From assembly GCF_000429465.1 (NCBI RefSeq), contig NZ_AUBX01000011.1:310001-374000 (forward strand): a stretch of 64,000 nt of DNA, in the 5' to 3' direction. Under the pieces are notes generated by a model that had not been told where the DNA came from, searched no databases, and worked only from the letters and a program-made list of their open reading frames with translations. Every line of letters begins with the position of its first letter. The stretch's first letter is position 1. This DNA is from Algoriphagus vanfongensis DSM 17529 (lineage in GTDB: Bacteria; Bacteroidota; Bacteroidia; Cytophagales; Cyclobacteriaceae). Of the stretch, positions 54,458 through 63,261 are shown piece by piece. The position numbers and the translations under genes were made by a program.

Positions 54458-55275
54458 TGTGAATGCAAAGCCTTGATTCTTTCCAGTGTATCTACCACAC
54501 CATCTTCTTTGTGATGTAGGGTGATTTCTTTTGCTACGGATTTGACTTCAGGTCTGGCATTGGCTACCGCTACTCCCCAGCCTACAGATTGGATCAAGTC
54601 AATGTCGTTGTAATTGTCCCCAAAAGCGATAACATCGTCCATTCCGAAATCGTAGAGGTGATTTAGAAGCAATTGCAAACCAGTAGCCTTAGAGATTTTC
54701 TTGGGGGCGATTTCTATATAGGTGTCTTTGGAACGGTAGAGATGCAACTGATCGCTGTAGGCGAGATGGAGCTCGCCAAAAAGCCAGCTGATTTCATTGC
54801 TGTCTCCCATTGCCATAACCTTGTGAGCACCAGATCCCGAGCCGGACCAGCTATGCATGGTGTCCTGATGATTTTGCCAAGTAGGGTTGACTTTGGTGTT
54901 GGCGATTTCTCTTTTGGACCAGTAGTCCTCTTTTTCTTCAAACCATTTTTCACCTTGGTACAAACTGATATGAATGGCTGTTTGCTGAGTCAGGTCAATG
55001 ATTTTTTGGACAAGCTCCAGAGGGATCTCTACCGAATCCAGTACCTGTCCATTCTGATCGATGACAAATCCTCCATTGTAGGCAATCAATGGCTCAGAAT
55101 GTCTTCCAAGATCCACGAGGAGATGTCTCATCGCGTCTGGCATTCGTGAGCTGGCTAGGATGATGGGAAATGTCTCCGGAAGTTCTGCAATGAATTTTTT
55201 AAGTCTTACCGAGAGATCTCTTTCGGAGTTGAGGAGTGTTCCGTCTATATCAGAACAAATAGCTTTGTATTTCAT
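54454..55275 (-). CDS. HAD-superfamily Cof-type phosphatase
   Basis: 273 residues from the ATG at 55275, which overlaps the stop of the upstream gene (TGATG). Nucleophile motif CSDIDGTLLNSER with D9 and D11. Motif II SSRMP, a C2B cap in the middle, and motif IV FGDNYNDIDLIQSVGWGVAV with VANARPEVK. Family members dephosphorylate sugar phosphates, FMN or related small molecules. The specific substrate is unknown. Confidence 0.93.
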   Translation of the reverse strand: MKYKAICSDIDGTLLNSERDLSVRLKKFIAELPETFPIILASSRMPDAMRHLLVDLGRHSEPLIAYNGGFVIDQNGQVLDSVEIPLELVQKIIDLTQQTAIHISLYQGEKWFEEKEDYWSKREIANTKVNPTWQNHQDTMHSWSGSGSGAHKVMAMGDSNEISWLFGELHLAYSDQLHLYRSKDTYIEIAPKKISKATGLQLLLNHLYDFGMDDVIAFGDNYNDIDLIQSVGWGVAVANARPEVKSVAKEITLHHKEDGVVDTLERIKALHSH

Positions 55276-55547
55276 CAGTCGTATTGGGACCATTCGATTT
55301 CATCGGCGAAGTTAGCAAATACGCCAAAACCTATAATCGAAATAATCAATAGAACGATCCCAAGTCCGATCAATTTGGAGATCAATTCAGCTTTGGCCCA
55401 ATTGGCTTTGTTTTTTTCGGTATTGGTATCCACGGCCCATACGATGAGCATGATGAAGCCGATTAGCGGGATTTTGGTGATGATAATATTGATGACCCAA
55501 TCTCCAAGGGAGAGGGGTGGTTTTTGGAATTCCTCGGGCATGTTCAT
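55275..55547 (-). CDS. Small two-helix membrane protein
   Basis: 90 residues; a second Met three codons in is an alternative start. Two transmembrane helices (about 20-40 and 62-80) with the conserved-looking block LSLGDWVINIIITKIPLIGF and NKANWAKAELISKL. Similar small proteins occur across Bacteroidota; no function is known to me. Coupled by a one-base overlap to the HAD phosphatase gene and 10 bp after the lipoprotein gene upstream. Confidence 0.75.
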   Translation of the reverse strand: MNMPEEFQKPPLSLGDWVINIIITKIPLIGFIMLIVWAVDTNTEKNKANWAKAELISKLIGLGIVLLIISIIGFGVFANFADEIEWSQYD

Positions 55548-55557
55548 GGTCTAAGAC

Positions 55558-56001
55558 TTAAGTGGTGGTCAGATCCTCCACCTGAAACTCATATTCTTGC
55601 ATCGCAAAATTGTCTGGGTTTTGAGGATCTGTTTGTATAAACTGAACTGTAATTTGCTGATAATCTGAAGAGTTTTCAAAATCCCTGACGTAAATCTCAG
55701 CACATTTTCTGGCCAATATTTCCGGTTGATTTCCGAGCAGCAGCGGGTCTCCGTCTTGGAGTTTTAGAAAAATAGTGCCTGACTCGGAGTCTTCAGTGGT
55801 GGATTTGCTAAGATTGACGCTGACGTGCTGAAACTCACCCAAATGCCTGATTTCATCAGAAGGCATAAATCCATCGCCCATCATCGTTTCCATTCCCCGC
55901 AAGGCTAGAGAAGCGATTTTCTCTGGGTTGCACGAGCAGGAGCTGATTGTAGCAATTAAAACTACGGAACAAATCAGAAGAGAGAGTTTAGGGCGTTGCA
56001 T
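55558..56001 (-). CDS. Hypothetical lipoprotein
   Basis: 147 residues. Lipoprotein signal peptide with likely lipobox cysteine C22 (TISSC); two more Cys/Ser follow (SCN). The mature part has a short Met-rich helix (LALRGMETMMGDGFMP), then a mixed alpha/beta region that ends in an acidic tail. Not recognised. Likely in one transcript with the small lipoprotein gene upstream, the two-helix membrane protein and the HAD phosphatase. Confidence 0.7.
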   Translation of the reverse strand: MQRPKLSLLICSVVLIATISSCSCNPEKIASLALRGMETMMGDGFMPSDEIRHLGEFQHVSVNLSKSTTEDSESGTIFLKLQDGDPLLLGNQPEILARKCAEIYVRDFENSSDYQQITVQFIQTDPQNPDNFAMQEYEFQVEDLTTT

Positions 56002-56027
56002 TAGTGGATTTTTGTAGAAAGATACGA

Positions 56028-56447
56028 TTAGTCCGCAGTCTTTTCAACTTGATAGAGTAGTCGGTAGTCTTCTTCCCTGAATTTCGCAGAGGTGTTGGGG
56101 TAGGGAGTGACATCCATCATTTTCAAGGTGTATCCATTGACGCTGATTTCAGAAGGGGAGTCAGTGGCACTGGGAGAAGAACTTAGATAGGCAGTTTTTT
56201 CCAAGCCTTTTACGCTGAAAGTGACCTTGACTTCTACAAAACCCTGCCAAATGCAGACGACATCCTCTGGACACCTAGAGTCATGGATGATATCTAGAAA
56301 AGAGACTGAAATAGACTCAGTACAGTGTGTTAGCGTTTCTTGAAAGGCGATCTCAACAGGCTTCTCCAGTTCAAAAGTCTTGCAGGGTTCTTCATTTTGG
56401 CACGACAACAACGTAAGAAAAAATAAAGGGAGAAGATGTTGTTTCAT
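56028..56447 (-). CDS. Small lipoprotein with DSRCP..V.CIW motif
   Basis: 139 residues from the ATG at 56447, chosen because it begins a lipoprotein signal peptide with lipobox cysteine C16 (TLLSC). A longer reading to 56498 lacks this. The motif DSRCPEDVVCIWQGFVEV is one I know from many small Bacteroidota lipoproteins, with two Cys likely in a disulfide. The rest is beta-rich with TLKMMDVTPYP, suggesting a small immunoglobulin-like sandwich. Function unknown. Confidence 0.75.
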   Translation of the reverse strand: MKQHLLPLFFLTLLSCQNEEPCKTFELEKPVEIAFQETLTHCTESISVSFLDIIHDSRCPEDVVCIWQGFVEVKVTFSVKGLEKTAYLSSSPSATDSPSEISVNGYTLKMMDVTPYPNTSAKFREEDYRLLYQVEKTAD

Positions 56448-56622
56448 TTTCCTGCAAGTTTTTATCTGGAGACGATTTTGAGATGTTAAATGCGACAAAT
56501 GTATATTTTACTTAGAAGTATTTCACTTTGGAAAGAAGACTGGTTAATCAGTGTTTTTTTAATTCTGCATTATTGGTAGATTTAAATTGTTTTTTTTGGT
56601 ATTCATTAATATTCAAATTGTT

Positions 56623-58569
56623 ATGGCTAAGCTAAGATTTAAGTTTGAGGGTTTTTTTGAGGTGGAAACTAATGAAGAGATTGTATTAAAGCCCGGAGAT
56701 AGATTTAAAGTATCAGGTGTGATCGATGGGCAGAGGGAAAATTTAGACAGTGGAATTGTTAGAGATCTCGAACTACAGAAGACGAATAATGAAGAGAAGG
56801 AGGCGGTGGCAGCAACGATAGCAATAGGCTCCGATGGAGAGAAGAATAAGAAAATTGTGGATGCTCCCTTTCAATCCAGATTTATGACTTTGGAGCAGTT
56901 TGGTGGAGAGGGATACTATAAATTGATCTCCGATGGGTTGCGGTTTGATGGTGATGTTATCGAATCAAATAAGGATGTTTTTACAAGTCAAGACGTTGGT
57001 AAATCTTTTTGCGGGCTCTATGCTCATCAAAATCCGCTACAGCCTGACAAGGATAACTATTACCCGGGAATAGTGGGAAGTAGGTATGCTTTGGTCACAG
57101 AATATATCTCACCACGGCAAATAAAGGTCAATTTCAGATTTAATCAGACCAGTGGAAGTGCTTATATTTTTCATGATAATTCTCTTGCTTATCAGTCAGC
57201 GGTCGAGGCAGCTAAGCGATCTCCACATAGAACTCTAGAGCTGCAGAGTGAGAAAACTTATGTCATACCCCAGTTTTCAAAGGTTGAGTTGACTCATGAT
57301 TTTTTCATGATTTCACAAACGGGAGCTAATTTAAAGATTGGATGGGAGGACTACTTTTCTTGGTCTGAGCAGCAAACTATTAAACAAGCTGGTTTTCTTT
57401 TTGATTTCGGTGGGAATTCAGTGAAAATTGGATTTGTCAATGTTAATTTTATCCCTCCACATAGACGTGTCAAATCTGCACAATTGTTTTATTCAAGCCT
57501 ATTTCGATCGACTCCAAATCGAGATCAAGAAGCAAAAATTGGAGTGGTGAATATGGATACCACTGTCGAAGTTGATGCTGCTGATAAGAATGCAAATCAA
57601 ATTGGCTTTGGATATGGCTTCTTGTATTCAAGCGTCCCAGGGAACTATGTTATTGGTAAAAATATTAAACATCGCGGCCCTGGATTTATGGATTTTAAAG
57701 CGAATTTTGGAGGCGGACTTTATGCCGTATTTGAAAATATCCAAACAAACTTTAAAAGGGAAGAGGAATTTGCAAGTCCACGTGTCCAAGTAAGGGGACA
57801 TCTGAAAGATAACATTTTCACAATCACCTCTGGGCATACTATTTATCAAATTTACAGTTATGATTTTGGGGAAGGGAACGTATGCCATATTTTACATCTT
57901 GGACGCTTTACATTTGTAATAGATGGGAAAACAGCTGTAATAAATGCTTGCCAGTTTAGAGTTAGACCTTTTGTGGACGGAAAGGCGAAACTTCTTGTGA
58001 AAGATGAATCCAGTGTTTATAGCAAAGACGTAGAGATCCATGCAGGGGATACCCTTACTTTTGGTGGAGTTACTAGTAAGGTGATCGAAAAAAACAGGAC
58101 TTATGTGACGGAATGGATGGATGGAGGTCCAGATAGACAATATGCGATGTGCTTAAAGCTTGACAAACCATTGCCCGTCAGTTCAGGATTTCATGAGTTT
58201 GAAGTTAGGTCTATTGGGGAGTCCTTAAACAATGGAGAAGAAGTAGATGCCTTTTTAATCTACAAAGCGAATTATGATTTTAGGACTTATCCAGATAGTA
58301 AGTTTGGAGATGGAGAGGTGCTTTCGTCTGACCCCGTGGGTCACCTTTCGTACAACCACAGAGAGATCACTTTATGGGCAAAAAAATTTAAACATGAAGG
58401 TTTCTATAGACAATCACTTTCTGGAAATGGCGAGAGTCATGGATATACGATGATAGAGTGTGAAGGTTTTGGAGGCCAATTTGGGCCAAACACGTCAGTC
58501 AATCATACAGGAGATATGCCTGCAAAAGCTTCAGAATTTATTGCTGAGCTAGAATCTATGACTAAGTAG
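56623..58569 (+). CDS. Orphan protein with a tailspike/pectin-lyase-like segment
   Basis: 648 residues from the ATG at 56623 (MAKLRFKFEGFFEVE); an in-frame upstream Met at 56587 gives a hydrophobic N-terminus and is less likely. No signal peptide. Residues about 196-230 (NSLAYQSAVEAAKRSPHRTL then a TYVIP end) resemble the entry of pectin-lyase-fold phage tailspikes. What follows is beta-rich and could form a right-handed helix (IGFVNVNFIPP, GGLYAVFENIQTNF, LKDNIFTITSGHTIY). No family was recognised. The gene is AT-richer than its neighbours and stands alone beside a tRNA relic. Possibly acquired. Confidence 0.72.
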   Translation: MAKLRFKFEGFFEVETNEEIVLKPGDRFKVSGVIDGQRENLDSGIVRDLELQKTNNEEKEAVAATIAIGSDGEKNKKIVDAPFQSRFMTLEQFGGEGYYKLISDGLRFDGDVIESNKDVFTSQDVGKSFCGLYAHQNPLQPDKDNYYPGIVGSRYALVTEYISPRQIKVNFRFNQTSGSAYIFHDNSLAYQSAVEAAKRSPHRTLELQSEKTYVIPQFSKVELTHDFFMISQTGANLKIGWEDYFSWSEQQTIKQAGFLFDFGGNSVKIGFVNVNFIPPHRRVKSAQLFYSSLFRSTPNRDQEAKIGVVNMDTTVEVDAADKNANQIGFGYGFLYSSVPGNYVIGKNIKHRGPGFMDFKANFGGGLYAVFENIQTNFKREEEFASPRVQVRGHLKDNIFTITSGHTIYQIYSYDFGEGNVCHILHLGRFTFVIDGKTAVINACQFRVRPFVDGKAKLLVKDESSVYSKDVEIHAGDTLTFGGVTSKVIEKNRTYVTEWMDGGPDRQYAMCLKLDKPLPVSSGFHEFEVRSIGESLNNGEEVDAFLIYKANYDFRTYPDSKFGDGEVLSSDPVGHLSYNHREITLWAKKFKHEGFYRQSLSGNGESHGYTMIECEGFGGQFGPNTSVNHTGDMPAKASEFIAELESMTK

Positions 58570-58637
58570 AGGTATTAGTTTGTATCTTTTGGGAATTGTG
58601 AGAGGTATTTTTACATGAAGGAATTATCTCTTTGAAG

Positions 58638-58709
58638 TGGATGATAACAGCGCCGAACCAATGACCTTCCCGGTAGGTGTCGGGACGCTCTAGTGGGCTG
58701 AGCAAGAAG
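58638..58709 (-). pseudogene. Decayed tRNA copy next to tRNA-Ala
   Basis: On the plus strand 58634-58667 matches the corresponding 3' half of tRNA-Ala, with its flank, at 29 of 34 positions. CGCTCTAG and GCTGAGC of the D-arm region are also kept. The 5' acceptor strand is lost and the T-stem is mispaired. The anticodon arm is replaced by a different, perfectly paired 5-bp stem (TCCCG/CGGGA) with an 8-nt loop. It cannot be a working tRNA. Confidence 0.7.
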
Positions 58710-58734
58710 TTTTCGTTATTACTAAAAGTCTAGA

Positions 58735-58767
58735 AACAAAAAAAGCTCCACATCTCTGTGAAGCTTT
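58735..58767 (-). terminator. Terminator after tRNA-Ala
   Basis: An 11-bp stem (58742-58752 with 58757-58767, one G-U pair in the RNA) and a 4-nt loop. On the minus strand it is followed by a T-run, 5 bp downstream of the mature tRNA 3' end. Confidence 0.82.
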
Positions 58768-58771
58768 GAAG

Positions 58772-58849
<78 letters not shown>

Positions 58850-58855
58850 GGAGTG

Positions 58856-58885
58856 CAAATATAGAACAGCAAATCAAACCAACAA
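58856..58885 (-). promoter_or_regulatory. Promoter of tRNA-Ala
   Basis: On the minus strand TTG (58883-58885), a 19-nt spacer and TATATTTG (58856-58863), an exact -33/-7 pair ending 10 bp before the tRNA 5' end. Confidence 0.72.
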
Positions 58886-58892
58886 ATAAAAA

Positions 58893-59513
58893 TTAATCGG
58901 TATTGTAATTTATTCGAGTCATAATACTACGTCCCAGCGTCACCTCGTCCGTAAATTCCAATTCGCCCCCTACTGGGATGCCTCGGGCAATGGTGCTGAC
59001 AGCCACTCCTTTTTCCTTCAATCTCTTCGCCAAATAAAACGAAGTAGTATCGCCTTCCATCGTGGCACTCAAGGCTAAAATAATCTCCCTTACGGGCTCC
59101 TTTTCCAGATTTTTTTCGATTCTATCCAGCAGGGAGTCAATCTTCAATTCCTCTGGTCCGATCCCTTGAATAGGGGAGATCACTCCTCCCAGCACATGGT
59201 ATTTTCCGGTATACTGATTGGTGTTCTCGATGGCCAATACATCTCTCATGTCTTCCACTACGCAGATGATAGAAGCGTCTCTTCTGTGGCTTTTGCAAAT
59301 GCTGCATTCGTCCTCATCTGCGATATTGTGACAAACTTTACAATATTTGATCTCAGACCGCATGCGCGAAAGTGCCAATGTCAAAGCTTCCGTGTGAGCT
59401 TCGTTTTGTTTGAGGAGATGAAGTGCAAGTCGAAGTGCTGTTTTTTTTCCTATTCCAGGTAGCCTGGATATCTCGGTGACCGCATCTTCGATCAGTTTGG
59501 AAGGGAAATTCAC
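58893..59513 (-). CDS. recR: Recombination mediator RecR
   Basis: 206 residues. Works with RecO/RecF to load RecA at single-stranded gaps. Helix-hairpin-helix near the N-terminus (ISRLPGIGKKTALRLALHLL), a four-cysteine zinc finger C58, C61, C70, C73, then the Toprim domain (SIICVVEDMRDVLAIE) and the C-terminal Walker-like region with TTSFYLAKRL and ARGIPVGGELEFTDEVTL. Full length. Lies 11 bp downstream of clpS on the same strand. Confidence 0.96.
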   Translation of the reverse strand: MNFPSKLIEDAVTEISRLPGIGKKTALRLALHLLKQNEAHTEALTLALSRMRSEIKYCKVCHNIADEDECSICKSHRRDASIICVVEDMRDVLAIENTNQYTGKYHVLGGVISPIQGIGPEELKIDSLLDRIEKNLEKEPVREIILALSATMEGDTTSFYLAKRLKEKGVAVSTIARGIPVGGELEFTDEVTLGRSIMTRINYNTD

Positions 59514-59524
59514 AAATGGGGATG

Positions 59525-59809
59525 TTAAACGATGGTGGCCTGAATTCCTGCCTCTAATATAGCTTCACACATGGGTTTAAGCTCTTCTTGACTGCCTTTT
59601 TTTACAGCACATTTTCCCTTGTAGTGAATGATCAAGGTACATTGCTCGGCTTGTTCTCTGGTGTGTTTGCAGACTTTGACCAAGATGTTTGCCACATGGT
59701 CAAAAGTGTTGACATCGTCATTGAATACGATCAGGTCATGTGATTCGAGGTCCAACAATTCCTCTAGGGCGATGTCTGCTTCTTCTATCTGAGGGAATGG
59801 TGTACTCAT
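59525..59809 (-). CDS. clpS: ATP-dependent Clp protease adaptor ClpS
   Basis: 94 residues from the ATG at 59809. A TAATTTTG -7 element (59823-59830, minus strand) would place the transcript start at or just after an alternative ATG at 59818, favouring 59809. ClpS delivers N-degron substrates to the ClpA/C unfoldase. Family motifs are LIVFNDDVNTFDHVANIL (substrate-binding) and CTLIIHYKGKCAVKKG. The preceding acidic stretch is the flexible N-terminal extension. Co-transcribed with recR. Confidence 0.93.
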   Translation of the reverse strand: MSTPFPQIEEADIALEELLDLESHDLIVFNDDVNTFDHVANILVKVCKHTREQAEQCTLIIHYKGKCAVKKGSQEELKPMCEAILEAGIQATIV

Positions 59810-59869
59810 TTCAATCATTTTGCAAAATTAAGAATATTGAACAATTTTGGCGAACACCAAGCTTTGATT

Positions 59870-61315
59870 ATGAATCCCCAACTCGTTCTCTTTGTCATCT
59901 CCTGTTATTTTTTAGTGCTTTTCCTGATTTCTTGGTTTACCTCCAGGAAAGTCACCGCTGACACGTTTTTCACCGGAGATCGACAGTCTCCATGGTTTTT
60001 GGTGGCATTTGGGATGATCGGTGCTTCTCTGTCTGGGGTCACATTTATCTCTGTGCCTGGAGAAGTTGGGAATTCAAATTTCTACTATTTCCAAGTGGTT
60101 CTTGGCTATACATTAGGCTATTTTACCATTGCCAAAGTGCTATTGCCACTATATTACCGACTCAATTTGGTGTCGATTTATTCCTATCTGGAGGACCGCT
60201 TTGGATTTTGGTCCTACAAAACCGGCGCATTCTTTTTCATCCTATCCAGAACACTGGGCTCCTCACTGAGGGTTTTTTTAGTCGCTTCAGTTCTTCAGTT
60301 GATCCTTTTTGATTCTCTGGGAATTCCTTTTTGGGTTTCTGTTTTGATCACAGTAGGCTTGATATGGCTTTATACTCATCGAGGAGGAATCAAAACGGTC
60401 GTTTGGACCGATACGCTTCAGACCTTCTTTATGCTACTTGCGGTAGTGGTTTGTATTAAATTAGTAGGCGATGAATTAAGTTTTGAGGGAATTGGTGACT
60501 ATTTCTCATCCGTAGCTAATGACAGCCGATCCCGTATTTTCAATTGGGACTGGAAAGCCGGCACTAACTTTTTCAAGCAATTTATATCTGGTGCTTTTAT
60601 TACGATCGTGATGACAGGACTGGATCAGGATATGATGCAGAAAAATCTCACCTGCAAAAATATCGGTGAGGCTCAAAAGAATATGTTTTGGTTTACCATC
60701 ATTTTGGTAATCGTCAATCTCTTGTTTTTGGGATTAGGAGTGATGCTTTATCTCTATGCAGAAACTACCGGGATCAGCATTCCTGCCAAAACGGATGAGT
60801 TGTTTCCTATGCTGGCGACAGAGCACTTTTCAGCTTTTGCCGGGATTATCTTTGTTCTGGGTATCACGGCAGCGGCTTACTCTAGTGCAGATTCTACATT
60901 GACGGCTTTGACTACCTCTTTTTGTATTGATTTCTTGGAGCTTGAAAGAAAATATCCGGCTGAAAAACGAGTTCCGATCCGTAAAAAAGTCCATTTGGCA
61001 TTTACGGCTATCATGTTTTTTGCGATACTGATTTTCCATTGGATCAACGATCAGAGCGTGATCAATTCAGTATTCATCATAGCAGGGTATACATATGGGC
61101 CGCTGCTGGGGCTGTATGCATTTGGCTTGTTCACCAAAATGAAAGTTCGGGACAGGTTTGTGCCATATGTGGCGGTCGCTGCGCCACTGATTACTTTTAC
61201 CATCGCTTCCAATTCCGAAAAATTGCTCTGGGGGTATAAGTTTGGCTTTGAGGCTTTGATCCTGAATGGGTTGTTGATGTTCTTGGGGCTTTATCTGTTT
61301 AGGCAGAAAGATTAA
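59870..61315 (+). CDS. Sodium:solute symporter (SSS family)
   Basis: 481 residues from the ATG at 59870 (MNPQLVLFVISCYF). About 13 transmembrane helices. Family landmarks: the first helix followed by TADTFFTGDRQSPWFLVAFG, then GASLSGVTFISVPGEVG, and the later FVLGITAAAYSSADSTLTAL, whose small-residue stretch belongs to the Na+ site of LeuT-fold symporters. Substrate not predictable; related Bacteroidota proteins are annotated broadly. Divergent from clpS, and its stop overlaps the convergent ATL gene. Confidence 0.93.
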   Translation: MNPQLVLFVISCYFLVLFLISWFTSRKVTADTFFTGDRQSPWFLVAFGMIGASLSGVTFISVPGEVGNSNFYYFQVVLGYTLGYFTIAKVLLPLYYRLNLVSIYSYLEDRFGFWSYKTGAFFFILSRTLGSSLRVFLVASVLQLILFDSLGIPFWVSVLITVGLIWLYTHRGGIKTVVWTDTLQTFFMLLAVVVCIKLVGDELSFEGIGDYFSSVANDSRSRIFNWDWKAGTNFFKQFISGAFITIVMTGLDQDMMQKNLTCKNIGEAQKNMFWFTIILVIVNLLFLGLGVMLYLYAETTGISIPAKTDELFPMLATEHFSAFAGIIFVLGITAAAYSSADSTLTALTTSFCIDFLELERKYPAEKRVPIRKKVHLAFTAIMFFAILIFHWINDQSVINSVFIIAGYTYGPLLGLYAFGLFTKMKVRDRFVPYVAVAAPLITFTIASNSEKLLWGYKFGFEALILNGLLMFLGLYLFRQKD

Positions 61316-61650
61316 ATCCCCAATTCCTTTTCTGGATCCCAAAATAGCTTTTCAAAATCCTGAACCTGGTCGTTTTCTACTCGGACACCTTCTGATTCCA
61401 AGAGTTCTTGCATTTTGGTAGGACTTTCGAAGTGGTTTTTACCAGTCAAAAGTCCTTTTCTATTGACTACTCGATGGGCGGGAACGTCTGGTAGTGTATG
61501 CGCAGCATTCATGGCATAGCCCACCATTCGAGCTCCACTTTTGAGACCTAGGTAGTTGGCGATGATACCATAGGAGCATACTCTTCCAGCAGGGATTTCC
61601 CGTACGACTTGGTAGACAAGGTCAAAATAATTAGGCTTTTCGGTGTTCAT
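61312..61650 (-). CDS. Alkyltransferase-like protein (MGMT family, no active-site Cys)
   Basis: 112 residues, matching the C-terminal DNA-binding domain of O6-methylguanine methyltransferase. The helix motif IPAGRVCSYGIIANYLG and the arginine-finger region ARMVGYAMNAA are present. The reactive PCHR motif reads PAHR here (VPAHRVVNRKG), so the protein can bind O6-alkylguanine but not accept the alkyl group. Such ATL proteins flag lesions for nucleotide excision repair. Overlaps the MscS gene by 20 bp. Confidence 0.92.
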   Translation of the reverse strand: MNTEKPNYFDLVYQVVREIPAGRVCSYGIIANYLGLKSGARMVGYAMNAAHTLPDVPAHRVVNRKGLLTGKNHFESPTKMQELLESEGVRVENDQVQDFEKLFWDPEKELGI

Positions 61651-62524
61651 TGGTCCAGTTCAAAAAGGCTTGATTGATAGCTTTGCGTACCTGTGCTTCT
61701 ACTTGTTTTTCCCCAGAACGTATTGGGAATTGATAGCGAATCAGGACATTTTCAGATTTTCTTTCTAAGACATTGAGTTGAGCTCCTTCGATCAGGATAT
61801 ATTCTTTGAATTCTTCCAATACTTTGGCTAGGCTTTGCTCTAAGTGATTCAATTGCAAGTCTGTCGAATAAGCCATCTCAGCATCAAAAACAACTTGATG
61901 CGTATTGTTTTTGGAATAATTGACCACGTCAGTTGCAAACACCATGGCATTGGGTATGATGATGATCTCCCCTGTTTCGCTCTTGAGGATCGTATTGATC
62001 AAGGTGATGTCTCGGATGAATCCAGTATGTTTGCCGATGGTGATTTTGTCACCGATCTCCAGCTGCTCCGAAAACATGATGATTAGCCCGTTGACGATAC
62101 TCGTGATATAGTCTTTGGTCAAGAGCGCTATCGCGGCAGCTACGATGGTGATGGAAGTCAGGAATTCTAGTGGCTTGATCCCAAAGGCAAGCATCAGGGA
62201 TACCAAAAATGCCAAAGCCGTGAGGATCACAGAAATCCTTCCGATGCCCAAGACAAAATTGGGTAAAACCTTTGTTTCTGCAGTTTTTTGAAGGTAAAGC
62301 CTCAAGGTGATAATCCTGCCTAGAGAAATGATCAAATTGGCACTCAGTAAAAAAATCAGTGCTCGAACGATATTCGCAAGCACAGGGTGATTTTCCAAAA
62401 TTGTTTTCAGAAAGGTGTCAGCCTCTGAAAAATACTCCAGTAAAACCAAGAGAATGAGCTTGATGGCAAAATTGAGTCGTCTCTTGTTCTCTTTGCTTCG
62501 AATGCTGGTTTTTAACTGATTCAT
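61631..62524 (-). CDS. MscS-type mechanosensitive ion channel
   Basis: 297 residues. Several N-terminal transmembrane helices, then the pore-lining helix and beta domain typical of MscS: LTSITIVAAAIALLTKDYIT, IVNGLIIMFSEQLEIGDKIT, and INTILKSETGEIIIIPNAMV. It likely releases solutes on osmotic downshock. The gene overlaps the ATL gene downstream and is divergent from the SDR gene, with 56 bp between the starts. Confidence 0.92.
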   Translation of the reverse strand: MNQLKTSIRSKENKRRLNFAIKLILLVLLEYFSEADTFLKTILENHPVLANIVRALIFLLSANLIISLGRIITLRLYLQKTAETKVLPNFVLGIGRISVILTALAFLVSLMLAFGIKPLEFLTSITIVAAAIALLTKDYITSIVNGLIIMFSEQLEIGDKITIGKHTGFIRDITLINTILKSETGEIIIIPNAMVFATDVVNYSKNNTHQVVFDAEMAYSTDLQLNHLEQSLAKVLEEFKEYILIEGAQLNVLERKSENVLIRYQFPIRSGEKQVEAQVRKAINQAFLNWTNEHRKA

Positions 62525-62580
62525 GAGTTTATCGGAAAATAAAGGCTAATTTTAGCAATAATCAACCGTGTTTTAAGCAT

Positions 62581-63258
62581 ATGAGGAGAAATATCATCGT
62601 GACTGGAGCCGCAGGAAATCTAGGTTCGGCTGTTGTAGAAAAGTTCAAAAGGGAAGGATATCATGTGATCGCTTTGCTGCATCCCGGTGCGGATGAGGAA
62701 GTCGAAGAGGCGGATGATTGCTATGAGGTGGACGTTACGGATGAAAAGCAAGTGGCTGATTTCGTGAAAGAGTATCAACTCCAATACACAGATCTTGATG
62801 CGATGGCGCTCTTAGTGGGTGGTTTTGCAATGGGAGGAATAGAAAAGACTGCTCAGGCGGACTTGGAAAAAATGTTTTCTCTGAATTTTTTCAGTGCATA
62901 TCACCTAGTCAGGGGATTTTTGCCCTTTTTGAAAAAGCAGGAAAAAGGAACGCTTCTTTTTGTGGGAGCAAGACCGGCACTACAGTTGGAAGATGCGGCC
63001 GGGACACTCGCCTATGCGATGAGTAAAAACCTAGTCATCTCTTTGGCGGAAGTCATCGCTACCGAAACGCAGGAGACGGCCATCCGGTCCCATGTTTTTG
63101 TGCCGAGTATCATCGATACTCCTCAAAATAGAGAAGCGATGCCGGATGCGGATTTCACGAAGTGGGTTTCTCCTGCAGAAATCGCCGAATCCATGCACTA
63201 TGCGGTCAATAATTCTGCTCTTAGAAACATGACATTCAAACTTTACGGGGAAGCTTGA
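62581..63258 (+). CDS. Short-chain dehydrogenase/reductase
   Basis: 225 residues. Cofactor motif TGAAGNLGSAVVEKF (TGxxxxxG) at the N-terminus and the catalytic YAMSK (Tyr-x-x-x-Lys) at about residues 144-148. The usual NNAG-like position reads LLVGGFAMGG. The family's active-site serine near 128 is not evident (FVGARPALQ), so activity may be altered. Substrate unknown. It is followed 3 bp later by the NTF2-like gene, probably in the same operon. Confidence 0.88.
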   Translation: MRRNIIVTGAAGNLGSAVVEKFKREGYHVIALLHPGADEEVEEADDCYEVDVTDEKQVADFVKEYQLQYTDLDAMALLVGGFAMGGIEKTAQADLEKMFSLNFFSAYHLVRGFLPFLKKQEKGTLLFVGARPALQLEDAAGTLAYAMSKNLVISLAEVIATETQETAIRSHVFVPSIIDTPQNREAMPDADFTKWVSPAEIAESMHYAVNNSALRNMTFKLYGEA

Positions 63259-63261
63259 TTT

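Noticed and set aside
56623..58569. Prophage tailspike with surrounding phage genes
   Set aside because: No capsid, tail, lysis or integrase gene is present nearby; only a single gene with weak tailspike-like resemblance remains.
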